NCBI RefSeq assembly: GCF_004923315.1
Contig: NZ_CP039644.1
Coordinates: 186,001 to 250,000, forward strand
DNA: 64,000 nt
Reading direction: 5' to 3'
Origin: Azospirillum sp. TSA2s
Lineage (GTDB): Bacteria; Pseudomonadota; Alphaproteobacteria; Azospirillales; Azospirillaceae
Shown here: positions 7,808-15,553 of the stretch, piece after piece
How positions within the stretch are numbered: the stretch's first letter is position 1
Layout of the letters: each line of letters begins with the position of its first letter
Translations under genes and position numbers: made by a program
Notes under the pieces: model-generated
What the model was told of the DNA's origin: nothing
The model's database searches: none
What the model saw: the letters and a program-made list of their open reading frames with translations, nothing else

Positions 7808-8893
7808 CTATCCATCGCCTATGGTTCCCCCAGCCCGGCCATAGCGGGCCAGCAGCGGGTCCTGCCGTTTCAGGATGCGCTCCAGGTTGGCGAGCGCATC
7901 GTCCACCCCCTCGGCCGGCTCCACCCAGCGGTCGGGCTCCGGCGACATCGGGGGTGCTTCCTTTGGCGATGCCGCCGGACGGGGGGCGGAGGCGGGACGC
8001 GGCGCCACCTCCCCCAGCATCGGCGCCAGATCCTCCGCCACGAAGATGCGGTGGCTGCGCCGGCGCGTGATCTCCACGGCGATCTCCAGCCGCTGCAACT
8101 CTTCCAGCAGATCGGTGGCCGCACTGGTGGCGCAGCGCAGCCGGGCCGCCAGCCGGGCCGGGCCGATCACCCCTTCCGCCGCCACCGCGTCGACAGCGCG
8201 GCGGATGCGCGCGTCGCGGCGCCGGTCGCCGACACGCCGGCGCCAGCCGCGCCAGCGGTGCAGCAGGGCGACGAGGCTTTCCTCCCCCTCCTCCGCTTGC
8301 CGGGCCATGCCGCCGAGGAAGGCCGTCAGCCAGCTCCCATTCGGTTCGGCACGGCGGATCGCCTCGACCCCGTTCAGGCAAGGCAGCGGCAGCGGCGTCA
8401 TTCCCTGGGCGACGAGGAAACGGGAGACTGCCAGACAGGCGCCGCTGCGGTCGCCGCCCTCGTTCAGATGGGCGAAGAAGCCGAGACCGCAGGCGATCAG
8501 CACCGTCCCTTTCGCCGGCCCCAGCGCCTCCTCCATCCGCGCCACGGCATCGTCGGTCCCGGTGGGGGCGAGACAGGGCGTGTCCTCATCCGTGGCGCCA
8601 TGACCGGCATCGTCGGCGAGCATCTGTCGCATCAGGTCGAGCGCCAGCATCGTCGCCCCCCAGTCGCGCGCCGCCCGTACCGGCACGCGGGCCAGCAGGG
8701 TGCGCAGGCGGTTGGGGTCGACCCGGCGCCCCTGGACATCGGCAATCGCCGCCGCGGCCTCGGCCCGTGAGCGGTGCAGCCACGCCGCCCGCACCGGCGT
8801 CCCGGCCGCCGCCTGCGCCAGCCGGCCGACCGCGGCGGACGCACGCTCCAGAGGGTGAAGGAGGGAGAGCGGATCAGTGACGTGGGAATTCAT
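7808..8893 (-). CDS. DUF1612-like helix-turn-helix protein
   Basis: A 361-residue, Arg/Ala-rich protein. The layout resembles the rhizobial DUF1612 plus HTH proteins (RHE_PE00001 type): an N-terminal helical part (PLERASAAVGRLAQAAAGTP, then AAWLHRSRAEAAAAI), a middle part with GLGFFAHLNEGGDRSGACL and LPCLNGVEAIRRAE, then a winged-helix segment at about 225-285 (RRAVDAVAAEGVIGPARLAA, LLEELQRLEIAVEITRRRSH). Such genes are frequent on rhizobial and azospirillar plasmids and mobile regions; their function is not established. The start codon overlaps an inverted repeat (8893-8918) that could serve autoregulation. No Shine-Dalgarno sequence precedes the ATG. Gene reality is solid; family moderate. 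Confidence 0.65.
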   Translation of the reverse strand: MNSHVTDPLSLLHPLERASAAVGRLAQAAAGTPVRAAWLHRSRAEAAAAIADVQGRRVDPNRLRTLLARVPVRAARDWGATMLALDLMRQMLADDAGHGATDEDTPCLAPTGTDDAVARMEEALGPAKGTVLIACGLGFFAHLNEGGDRSGACLAVSRFLVAQGMTPLPLPCLNGVEAIRRAEPNGSWLTAFLGGMARQAEEGEESLVALLHRWRGWRRRVGDRRRDARIRRAVDAVAAEGVIGPARLAARLRCATSAATDLLEELQRLEIAVEITRRRSHRIFVAEDLAPMLGEVAPRPASAPRPAASPKEAPPMSPEPDRWVEPAEGVDDALANLERILKRQDPLLARYGRAGGTIGDG

Positions 8894-8918
8894 GTGTTAC
8901 ATATCAATATGTTACACA
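8893..8918. promoter_or_regulatory. 26-bp inverted repeat at the DUF1612-like start
   Basis: Arms TGTGTTACATAT (8893-8904) and ATATGTTACACA (8907-8918) pair at 11 of 12 positions around a central CA. The repeat begins at the first base of the gene's start codon and covers where a promoter -10 or ribosome-binding site would be. It is AT-rich against the local GC background. It also contains two direct GTTACA copies. A likely autoregulatory operator for the HTH product; inference. Confidence 0.55.
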
Positions 8919-9122
8919 ATATTCATACCGCTAATCAGCCTACATGTCTACTTTATCGAACAGCATTTTTGTCGGTCCGCTGATGCGGAAAATCCGGTTT
9001 TCTGAGACCGAGTCGGAAATCGCGACAAGAAGCCGTCAGACCACGTCATTCCTCGTATGGCCTTGACACTTTTTAGAACATAGGAAGAACATGACTTTCT
9101 TGTTCAGCCTGGGGGATTGCAG

Positions 9123-9605
9123 ATGAGCAACCGTGACGAGATGGCGCGTGCCTTCGATTTCGAGATTGGATCCTGGCACGTCTCGCATCGCCGTCTGCGA
9201 GACCGTCTGGTTGGATGCCAGGAGTGGGATAGCTTCACCGGGACGGCGGACATGCGGCCGGTGCTTGGCGGGAACGGGAACATCGAAGACAATTTGCTGA
9301 ACCTCCCGCAAGGCGCTTGCAGAGCAATTGCAATCAGGTCCTACGATCCACAGCGCGGGCTCTGGGCCATCTGGTGGCTTTCCACCACCGATCCGCATTC
9401 GATCGAGACCCCGGTGGTGGGACGCTTCGAGGGTCAGGTCGGGACTTTTTTCGCGGATGACTGCGTCAAGGGGCGGCCGGTCAAGACCCGCTTCCTCTGG
9501 CTGGATACCCACACCGCCACACCGCGCTGGGAACAGGCGATGTCCGCCGACGGCGGCGAAAGCTGGGAAACGAACTGGACGATGGATTTCAAACGGGCGG
9601 AGTGA
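9123..9605 (+). CDS. Conserved-type hypothetical protein (DUF1579-like)
   Basis: A 160-residue soluble protein: FDFEIGSWHVSHRRLRDRLV, WDSFTGTADMRPVLGGNGNI, then LRSYDP/GLWAIWWLSTTDP and WEQAMSADGGESWETNWTMD. The pattern of a small lipocalin-like beta-barrel, with GSW near the start and an EMxWxF-type end, is typical of DUF1579-like proteins found scattered in proteobacteria. The ATG is preferred over an upstream in-frame TTG because GGGGG lies upstream and the family starts near the FDFEIGSW motif. Function unknown; no operon partners. Confidence 0.6.
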   Translation: MSNRDEMARAFDFEIGSWHVSHRRLRDRLVGCQEWDSFTGTADMRPVLGGNGNIEDNLLNLPQGACRAIAIRSYDPQRGLWAIWWLSTTDPHSIETPVVGRFEGQVGTFFADDCVKGRPVKTRFLWLDTHTATPRWEQAMSADGGESWETNWTMDFKRAE

Positions 9606-9774
9606 GGACGGCTTTCCCAAGAGGCGTTCACCGGCCGGGGGCGATAGGGACGAGCCAGACCGGTTCCGCCGGACCTATGTAAAGTAGGAAAGGTTTTGTC
9701 AAACGGTCGTTTACTCATATCTCCAATAATTTTACAAAGGCGTACCCGCCCCTCGTCCTGCCTGGACTCCGCCA

Positions 9775-10716
9775 ATGGCGCTCATCGGCTACGCCCGCGT
9801 TTCGACCGACGATCAGACCACCGCCGCCCAGATCGACGCGCTGCGCGCCGCCGGCTGCGCCACGATCTTCGAGGAGACCGCCTCCGGCGCCTCAAGGGCG
9901 CGGCCCGAGTTGGCGCGGGCCCTGGCCAGCCTGACCAGAGGCGACACGCTGGTGATCTGGAAGCTCGACCGGCTCGGCCGTTCGCTGTCGCACCTGCTGG
10001 AGGTGATCGAGGATCTGCGCGGTCGCGGCTGTCATTTCCGCTGCCTCACCAGCCCGATCGACACCGCAAGCCCGCACGGCACGCTGGTGCTGCAGATGCT
10101 GGGCGCGGTGGCCGAGTACGAGCGCTCGCTGATCCGCGAGCGGACGAAGGCCGGGCTGAAGGCGGCCAAGGCGCGGGGCCGGGTCGGCGGCAATCCCAAG
10201 CTGAAGCAGGGCGACACGGCGATGGCGCGGCGTCTGGCCGAGCGGCAGCGCCAGCTCTACCTGCTGGAATTGACCCGCACCGCGGAGGAATGGCTGCCCA
10301 CCGTGCGGCGGCTCCGGCTGGCCCACTCCCCGGCCCGCTCCTGGGCGGCGGTGACGCGGGCGGTGAACGCCAAGCTGCCGCCGGGCCGGCATTGGACCGC
10401 CGAACGGCTGCGCCGCGCCGTTCGCGCCTTCGTCGAGGAAGGGCTGGCGGAAAGGGCACTGCTCGACAAGGCGCCACCCGTGCGCGGGGATGACCGGCTG
10501 ATGGTGCTGGTCGCCGGCATCGCCCGGGCGAACCCGAAGCTCTCGCTGCGGGCCATCGGCGCCCAGCTGGAGGCGATGCGGGAGACCACGCCGCGCGGCG
10601 GGCGCAGTTGGGCCGCAGCCTCGGTCAAGAACCTGCTGGATCGGGCCCGCGTTCAGGGGCTGCTTCCTGCCGGATCACCGGCCGGGACCTGCCCCCCGGC
10701 GCAATCCCCGGGCTGA
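9775..10716 (+). CDS. Serine recombinase (resolvase/invertase family)
   Basis: A 313-residue site-specific recombinase. The N-terminal catalytic domain (residues 1-140) is complete: IGYARVSTDDQ with nucleophile S10, the GxSRARPELARAL helix, the LVIWKLDRLGRS arginine motif, and AEYERSLIRERTKAG. The usual HTH region follows, but the C-terminus (about 150-313) is longer than in small resolvases and has two HTH-like parts (SWAAVTRAVNAKLPPGRHW and LSLRAIGAQLEAM). This is similar to mobile-element recombinases of Rhodospirillales. No partner transposase is next to it and no recombination site was identified. Its position at the border of the IS-rich accessory region fits a role in element movement or inversion. 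Confidence 0.85.
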   Translation: MALIGYARVSTDDQTTAAQIDALRAAGCATIFEETASGASRARPELARALASLTRGDTLVIWKLDRLGRSLSHLLEVIEDLRGRGCHFRCLTSPIDTASPHGTLVLQMLGAVAEYERSLIRERTKAGLKAAKARGRVGGNPKLKQGDTAMARRLAERQRQLYLLELTRTAEEWLPTVRRLRLAHSPARSWAAVTRAVNAKLPPGRHWTAERLRRAVRAFVEEGLAERALLDKAPPVRGDDRLMVLVAGIARANPKLSLRAIGAQLEAMRETTPRGGRSWAAASVKNLLDRARVQGLLPAGSPAGTCPPAQSPG

Positions 10717-10747
10717 GGCTCCTCACCCTGTTGAAACGGTTGGAAAG

Positions 10748-11731
10748 TCACCCGCGGCGGCCTCCCATCCGGGCCTGCCAATCCCGGCTGTAGAGCTGTC
10801 CATGGCTGGCAAGCGGTGCCGTCCGGCCGGTTTCCAGATCGAGCACCGGCATGTCGGCGATCAGGGCGGCCCGCTCCACTCCCCCCACATAGGACAGGCT
10901 CCCGTCCTCGGCCCGGGATTCCCGGAAAAGGGAGGGGCGGGCGCTCCGATCCGTGATGGACAGATGGGAGGCGATCTCGGCACGGACGAAAAAGGCGTTG
11001 TGGCCGGCCCCGTTGCTGCCGACCAGCGCATAGCCCTTGCGCGCCGCCGCCTGTTCGAGCGCCCGGATCGAAGCGCCGAAATAAAGCCAGGAAGGATGGG
11101 CGATGGAGCGCTGGAATGCGGGATCGTATGGGATCGTCAAGGCACGCATGTCGCCCAGGACCGCATTGTATTCGCAGATCACGATGTCCGGACGAACCAC
11201 GTCGATCGCATCGAACACCCAATAGTCATTGCCGTCGATGTCGATGCTCAGCAGGCCGACGTCGCCGCCATCGCCGCTGCGTGACAGCAGGTCGTTCACG
11301 TTTTCCTTCGTTATGAACGCCGACTCTGCGGCCAAATCGTACTTCCAATAGATCCCGTCATTCCTGATCGCCTCGATATGCGTCACATTCGCATCGAGGA
11401 CGAGCCCCCGCCAGTTGCGGTTGCGCATCAGATAGCGGGTGTTGCTCTCCGTATAGTCCTGTACGCCGAACTCGATGAAGCTCTCGGAGCGGACCGGAAG
11501 GTTCTGGATCAGCCATTCGATGATGCCGTCCTCGCCGGTCTGCGAGAACACCGTGAACTCGACGTCGGACAGGTGGGGGATGCACTTGCGGGCGCGCAGG
11601 GACTCGCCCAGAGCACGGGCGGTCAGCAGAAGCTGACGCTCCGCCGAACGCTGCTGCTGGCGGTGATGATCCCAGGCCAGGGCGCGTCCGGCACGGAAAA
11701 GAGGAACCAGATCCTCCAGCTCGGCAGACAT
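10748..11731 (-). CDS. FkbM-like SAM-dependent methyltransferase family protein
   Basis: A 327-residue cytoplasmic protein. The N-terminal 45 residues form a helix; then FSQTGEDGIIEWLIQNL, FIEFGVQDYTESNTRYLM and LLSIDIDGNDYWVFDAIDVV follow. This is the order of the FkbM-type Rossmann fold found in glycan and surface-polymer loci, with GEDG replacing the usual GxG loop; SAM use is therefore likely but not certain. The C-terminus has SHLSITDRSARPSLFRESR. The gene runs into a tight pair with the radical SAM gene (36-bp gap, same strand), so both may modify one product. An alternative is a non-methylating relative of the fold. Confidence 0.65.
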   Translation of the reverse strand: MSAELEDLVPLFRAGRALAWDHHRQQQRSAERQLLLTARALGESLRARKCIPHLSDVEFTVFSQTGEDGIIEWLIQNLPVRSESFIEFGVQDYTESNTRYLMRNRNWRGLVLDANVTHIEAIRNDGIYWKYDLAAESAFITKENVNDLLSRSGDGGDVGLLSIDIDGNDYWVFDAIDVVRPDIVICEYNAVLGDMRALTIPYDPAFQRSIAHPSWLYFGASIRALEQAAARKGYALVGSNGAGHNAFFVRAEIASHLSITDRSARPSLFRESRAEDGSLSYVGGVERAALIADMPVLDLETGRTAPLASHGQLYSRDWQARMGGRRG

Positions 11732-11767
11732 CGGCGGTGTCCTTTTTCGTGTCGTGGCGGAAGCGGG

Positions 11768-12691
11768 TCAGGCCCGAAGGTAATCGCAATTCTGGCACAA
11801 GGGATTGGAGACGCGGTTGTCGAGGAATTCCCGGCGCAGCGACCGCATCGGCCCGCCGTTCCAGATTTCCTTCAACGACTGCTTCGCCACATTGCCCAGG
11901 ACATAGCGCTTGTCATAGTCGTAGCAGCAGGGCACGACGTCGCCGTCCCAGGTGACGGTCAACCTGCTCCATGGGAAGCGGCAGGAGACGTGGTCCTGCT
12001 GCGGCGGCCGGTCGCCGGCAAGGATGCTCACGTCCGGCGCATTGCCGTCCCAGGTGACGAACTCCTTGGCGAAGAAGGCGTCGACCCCGTCGAGCTTCGA
12101 CCAATAGTCCCGCTTCCGGGCGATGCTGTCGCCGTTCAGGCCGAAATCGATCATCGACACGATGACCTGGACCTTGGATTTGAAGGATTTCTTCAGCTTC
12201 AGGAAGTCGAGCAGGTTGCGGACGGAGGCGTCATAGGCATCCGCGACCCCGCGAATGCGTTCGAACGACGCATCGTCATGGCCGTCGATCGACAGATAGA
12301 GCTTGGCAGGACGGGCACGCAGCAGCGCCAACGCCGTCGGCCGCTTCAGCATCAGCGGGTTCAGCGACAGGGCAGCGGGCACGCCGCGCGCCGAGGCATA
12401 GGCGACGAAACGGTCGAAGTCCGGATGAACGAGGCTCTCGCCGAAATGATGCAGCCAGCAATCCGCCTGCGCCGCCTGTTTCGGGTTCTCCAGCACGTAC
12501 TCGTCGATCACCTTGCGGAACAGGCCGAAGTCCATCAGCCCCTGCGGGCGCGTCATGTTGCCGGTGCGCGCGCACATGACGCATCGGAAGGGACAGCGGT
12601 TGGTCAGCTCGATGTTGAAAACCGAGAAGGGCGTGTCGAGCACCGTCGGGTCGGCCGGCGTGGCGGCGGCCGGGGAGCGAAGCGCGTCCAT
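11768..12691 (-). CDS. Radical SAM/SPASM protein
   Basis: A 307-residue radical SAM enzyme. The cluster motif is C33-x3-C37-x2-C40 in NRCPFRCVMCART. The C-terminal part holds SPASM-type cysteines: SCRFPWSRLTVTWDGDVVPC, CYDYDKRYVLGNV, LKEIWN and NPLCQNC. These bind an auxiliary Fe-S cluster. Enzymes of this layout act in peptide or sugar modification; the neighbouring FkbM-like gene points to a glycan or small-molecule modification. The ATG at 12691 is chosen because GGAGG precedes it by 8 bases; this Shine-Dalgarno sequence lies in the end of the adjoining IS element. The frame is open for another 17 codons upstream, but these lie inside the IS end. Confidence 0.85.
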   Translation of the reverse strand: MDALRSPAAATPADPTVLDTPFSVFNIELTNRCPFRCVMCARTGNMTRPQGLMDFGLFRKVIDEYVLENPKQAAQADCWLHHFGESLVHPDFDRFVAYASARGVPAALSLNPLMLKRPTALALLRARPAKLYLSIDGHDDASFERIRGVADAYDASVRNLLDFLKLKKSFKSKVQVIVSMIDFGLNGDSIARKRDYWSKLDGVDAFFAKEFVTWDGNAPDVSILAGDRPPQQDHVSCRFPWSRLTVTWDGDVVPCCYDYDKRYVLGNVAKQSLKEIWNGGPMRSLRREFLDNRVSNPLCQNCDYLRA

Positions 12692-12695
12692 CCTG

Positions 12696-12722
12696 ACATC
12701 CTCCCCGCCCTGAATGGCGGAG
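12696..12722. repeat. IS200/IS605 right-end hairpin
   Basis: Imperfect stem: CCTCCCCGCC pairs with GGCGGAGG around CTGAAT. It follows the 3' end of the tnpB remnant as expected for a right end. It also supplies the GGAGG used by the radical SAM gene on the minus strand. Confidence 0.55.
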
Positions 12723-12766
12723 GTTCCGGTAAAGCGTATCATGCGGCCCTCCGGCTGGTTCCTGCT

Positions 12767-13444
12767 TCATCGGGCCGCTTGGCGCGGTACCCCTCCACAG
12801 GCTGCGCTGTCCGCGCGCCGTAGACTGGTGATCGCCGCGTTGGTGTCGGCGTTGGCCCTGTGACCGCAGCGCCCGCATGTGAAGACGGCTTGGCTCGGCC
12901 GGTTGGCCGCATCGACATGGCCGCAACAGGTGCAAGTCTGGCTAGTTTGGGCGGCGGCGACCCAGTGTCCGGCGTGGCGGGACATCGTGATGGTGCAAAT
13001 GGCACCCGGCAGCGCTGTCCAGCCGCGCAGACGCACCCATTCCAGCTTGGGCAGTTTCATCCGCCCGGACAAGGCGCCGGTGCGTTCGACCACCAGCGAG
13101 ACGGGATCGGAAAAGCGGACGCTGTTGTTCAGCCCCTTTCGGTGCGGGGTCGATGCTTGCACACGCCCCGCCCACCAGATCTGGTACGCCCGCTCCAGAT
13201 CTCGTAATGCCTGTTGCAGGGTATGAACCGGGCAGGCTTTCAGCCACGCCACCTCGGCCCGCAACTGCGTGACCTCGCGGCATTGGCTGGCGACGTTGAA
13301 CTGTCGGCCGGGGCGATACCAGTCCCGGCGCTGCTCCAGTGCCAGATTGTAGACGAACCGGCACGCCCCCGCGACCTGCGCCATCTGAGCGGCTTGCTCC
13401 GGCGTCGAGTAGAGGCGGAACAGGACGGCCTTGCGGTCGATCAT
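12767..13444 (-). pseudogene. TnpB (RNA-guided nuclease) with RuvC core deleted
   Basis: The N-terminal part of TnpB is present (LFRLYSTPEQAAQMAQVAGA, RFVYNLALEQRRDWYR) up to a beta-strand GHWVAA near residue 165. The sequence then jumps directly to QTSQTCTCCGHVDAANR, the zinc finger with CGRCG, and ends ADTNAAITSLRR. The whole stretch carrying the RuvC Asp (GIDxG) and Glu (xxEDLxV) of active TnpB is missing, without a frame break. Length is about 225 residues versus about 380 in the intact copy at 58817-59959. Catalytically dead by loss of two of three acidic residues; a bound-RNA role cannot be excluded. An alternative in-frame ATG lies 12 bases upstream. Confidence 0.8.
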
Positions 13445-13467
13445 GAGCGGGATCATGACAGTGACCT

Positions 13468-13800
13468 ATGGCTGATGAAAGTGACTTTAGGCACGGAGGG
13501 CAATGTGTTTTCGCGATGCACGTTCACTTGGTCTCTTTAACCAAGTCCCGTCGCCGCGTGTTCATCGAAGCCGTGCTGGACGATGCCCGGATCATCTTCG
13601 CCTCGGTGTGCGCCGACTTCGGCGCCGAACTCTTCGACCTGCGGCACTGCCGCTACATCGGGCTGGCCAAGACGCGATTGCAGCACGTCCTGACCGCCGT
13701 CGCCCTCAACATCGTCCGCCTGGAAGCGTGGTGGACCGGCCAACCGCTGGCCAAAACCCGCATCTCCCGTTTCGCCGCTCTCCAGCTATCCGCTGCATAG
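13468..13800 (+). pseudogene. Chimera of IS200-type TnpA N-terminus and DDE transposase C-terminus
   Basis: Residues 1 to about 55 read as an IS200/IS605 TnpA start: FRHGGQCVFAMHVHLVSLTK, then RRRVFIEAVLDDARIIFASV. At about 13635 the reading continues as RHCRYIGLAKTRLQHVLTAV and LNIVRLEAWW, the conserved C-terminus of IS1182/ISL3-like DDE transposases. TnpA needs its downstream HUH motif and Tyr, which are gone. The frame stays open across the joint, so the fused ORF could be translated, but no transposition activity is expected. It is divergent from the tnpB remnant (24-bp gap), the usual IS605 arrangement. Confidence 0.75.
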
Positions 13801-13859
13801 GCTCCGGATTTCGCCAACAGTGTCAACTGCTACTCAGACCCCTTCTCAGCGGATTCACA

Positions 13860-14474
13860 TTATTTGTGGCTCGGCGTCTGAACGATTCGGAGATCAAGGC
13901 CGTTGCCGTTCTGCTGGATCCGTAGGCCCTGCGCGCCGTCATAAAGATGGCTGTCGACGCTGTTGCTGCTACCGGACTGAGTAATCGACAGCGTGCTCTT
14001 GCCATCCTGGACCGAAACTGCGTCGTTGCGGGTTCCCTGCTGAACGCTGTCCGCCTGATTGCTGAATCCCCGCTGCACCATCGCTGAGTGATTGTCGCTG
14101 CCGTATTGGGTTACGGAGGAGCGATTGGCGGCTCCGGACTGGATGACGCTTGCTTGGTTTGCGACTCCGTCCTGTAGGACGGACGCACGGTTGCCGGCTC
14201 CAGCTTGAGCGATCCGTGCCGCGTTTGCCCCGGTCTGCTCCATGGTCGCATGCTGACGTTGACCGGTTTGCTCGATCATCCCGCGGTTTGAGCCAACCTG
14301 AACCTGGTCCGCTCTGTGTCCGATGCCGGCCTGCCAGATGCTGGCCTCGTTCCCCCCGGTTTGTGTTTGGGTCGCTTGGTTCCCCGTGCCCGCCTGATCG
14401 ATGTAGGCAAGGCTGCCCGCCAGCGCCGGGGAACTGGCAAGACCAACCAGCAGGGCCAGCACAGGGGTCCACAT
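13860..14474 (-). CDS. Curlin-repeat protein, CsgB-like candidate
   Basis: A 204-residue secreted protein. The start ATG follows AGGAGG by 7 bases and gives a clean signal peptide (TPVLALLVGLASSPALAG). The rest is a row of roughly 22-residue repeats with the curlin pattern x6-Q-x-G-x-x-N-x-A, for example YIDQAGTGNQATQTQTGGN and ASVIQSGAANRSSVTQYGSD. The last repeats diverge (LRIQQNGNGLDLRIVQTPSHK), a feature of the nucleator CsgB in enterics. It is the last gene of the curli-type group on this strand, 63 bp after the larger curlin gene. Whether it is nucleator or subunit cannot be told from sequence. Confidence 0.8.
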   Translation of the reverse strand: MWTPVLALLVGLASSPALAGSLAYIDQAGTGNQATQTQTGGNEASIWQAGIGHRADQVQVGSNRGMIEQTGQRQHATMEQTGANAARIAQAGAGNRASVLQDGVANQASVIQSGAANRSSVTQYGSDNHSAMVQRGFSNQADSVQQGTRNDAVSVQDGKSTLSITQSGSSNSVDSHLYDGAQGLRIQQNGNGLDLRIVQTPSHK

Positions 14475-14537
14475 CGCCGTCCTCCTATGGACAAAGGGTG
14501 GCGGTGGGCGCATCCCACCGCCTTCTCCAAGCAACAG

Positions 14538-15503
14538 TTACTTTTGCACCTGCGTGTTGCGGTTGCCGAAGCCCACCTGCGAGGCATTCAAAGTGTTGTT
14601 GCTTCCGGTCTGGCTTTGGAAGGAGCGGTTGTCGTTCCCGTTCTGGTACAGGCTGGCAGTGTTGAACTGCCCGTCTTGCCGCTGTTCGCCGACATTGCCG
14701 GCGCCCGCTCCGTCCCACTGCTGCGCGTCCGCCATATTGCCGAGGCCGGCTTGCACCTGCGTCATGCTGTTGGTGCTGCCGTTCTGGTAGATGGTGGCAT
14801 AGTTGGTATCATCGCCTTGCACCTGCGACGCGATGTTGGCCGCGCCACCAAGCTGGGTGATCGAGGCGATCTGCCCGCTCCCGCTTTGGGACTGTGAGGC
14901 CCAGTGGCTGTTGCCATTTTGGGTGATGCGAGCGTCCTGCAGGTTGCCGCTCTGGCTTTGCGACGCGATATTGCCCGTGCCGGCCTGCTCGATGTAGGCG
15001 TAGCTGTTGGTCGCGGTCGTCTGGGTCTGGCTCGACCAGTTGCCGGTTCCGTTCTGGCGGGCGTCCAATTGGTTGGTGTCGCCATCGGTCTGGGTCTGGA
15101 GAATGGTGTTGGTGATGCCGTCCTGCGTCGCCGAGGCCTTGTGCGACAACCCGCCGATCTGCACTTGGTTGACCATGTTGCCGCCGGCGCCGTTCTGCGT
15201 CGCGCGCATCTCGTTCATGTAGCCATCGGTCTGCGCCTGAATGGCGGTGTTGTTGGTGTTGGTCTGGGTCACGTAGGCGCTGTTGGCCTCGCCGCCCGTC
15301 TGGATCGTGGTGGCGGCGTTGCCGGTCCCGTTCTGATAAGTGCGGCTGAGGTTGTTTAAGCCCTGGTCCTGCGTCTGGCTGTTGATGTTGTTGGTGCCCG
15401 CCTGCTCGATGAACGCCTGGTTCGACTGCGAATCGGCGGAGGCGGCACCGGTGGCCAGGGCAAGGACCAGAGCCGCGGTGGTGCAAAGCAGAATCCGTTT
15501 CAT
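14538..15503 (-). CDS. Curlin-repeat protein, major-subunit candidate (CsgA-like)
   Basis: A 321-residue exported protein. The signal peptide is KRILLCTTAALVLALATGAA. It is built of about a dozen curlin repeats with the Gln/Asn ladder (FIEQAGTNNINSQTQDQG, YIEQAGTGNIASQSQSG), about twice the length of enteric CsgA. Such repeats stack as cross-beta coils and form extracellular amyloid fibres after export through a CsgG pore. No frame defects. It lies between the csgG-like gene and the shorter curlin gene on the same strand. Confidence 0.85.
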   Translation of the reverse strand: MKRILLCTTAALVLALATGAASADSQSNQAFIEQAGTNNINSQTQDQGLNNLSRTYQNGTGNAATTIQTGGEANSAYVTQTNTNNTAIQAQTDGYMNEMRATQNGAGGNMVNQVQIGGLSHKASATQDGITNTILQTQTDGDTNQLDARQNGTGNWSSQTQTTATNSYAYIEQAGTGNIASQSQSGNLQDARITQNGNSHWASQSQSGSGQIASITQLGGAANIASQVQGDDTNYATIYQNGSTNSMTQVQAGLGNMADAQQWDGAGAGNVGEQRQDGQFNTASLYQNGNDNRSFQSQTGSNNTLNASQVGFGNRNTQVQK

Positions 15504-15553
15504 GGCATGAATTCCTTAATTTACTCGGTTTTGGCTTCAAAGAGCCTAACGAA

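Larger units (their letters stand above)
12692..13800. mobile_element. Decayed IS200/IS605-family element with a foreign transposase tail
   Basis: The piece contains divergent tnpA and tnpB remnants typical of IS605-type elements. The right end (12692-12722) carries the hairpin CCTCCCCGCC...GGCGGAGG seen at such ends. tnpB has lost its catalytic core and tnpA is cut and joined to the 3' end of an unrelated DDE transposase. Nothing here can transpose alone. The left boundary is unclear beyond 13800. Confidence 0.7.

Noticed and set aside
13860..15503. Regular short repeats read as a possible CRISPR array
   Set aside because: They are degenerate curlin coding repeats about 66 bp long without constant repeat and unique spacers.
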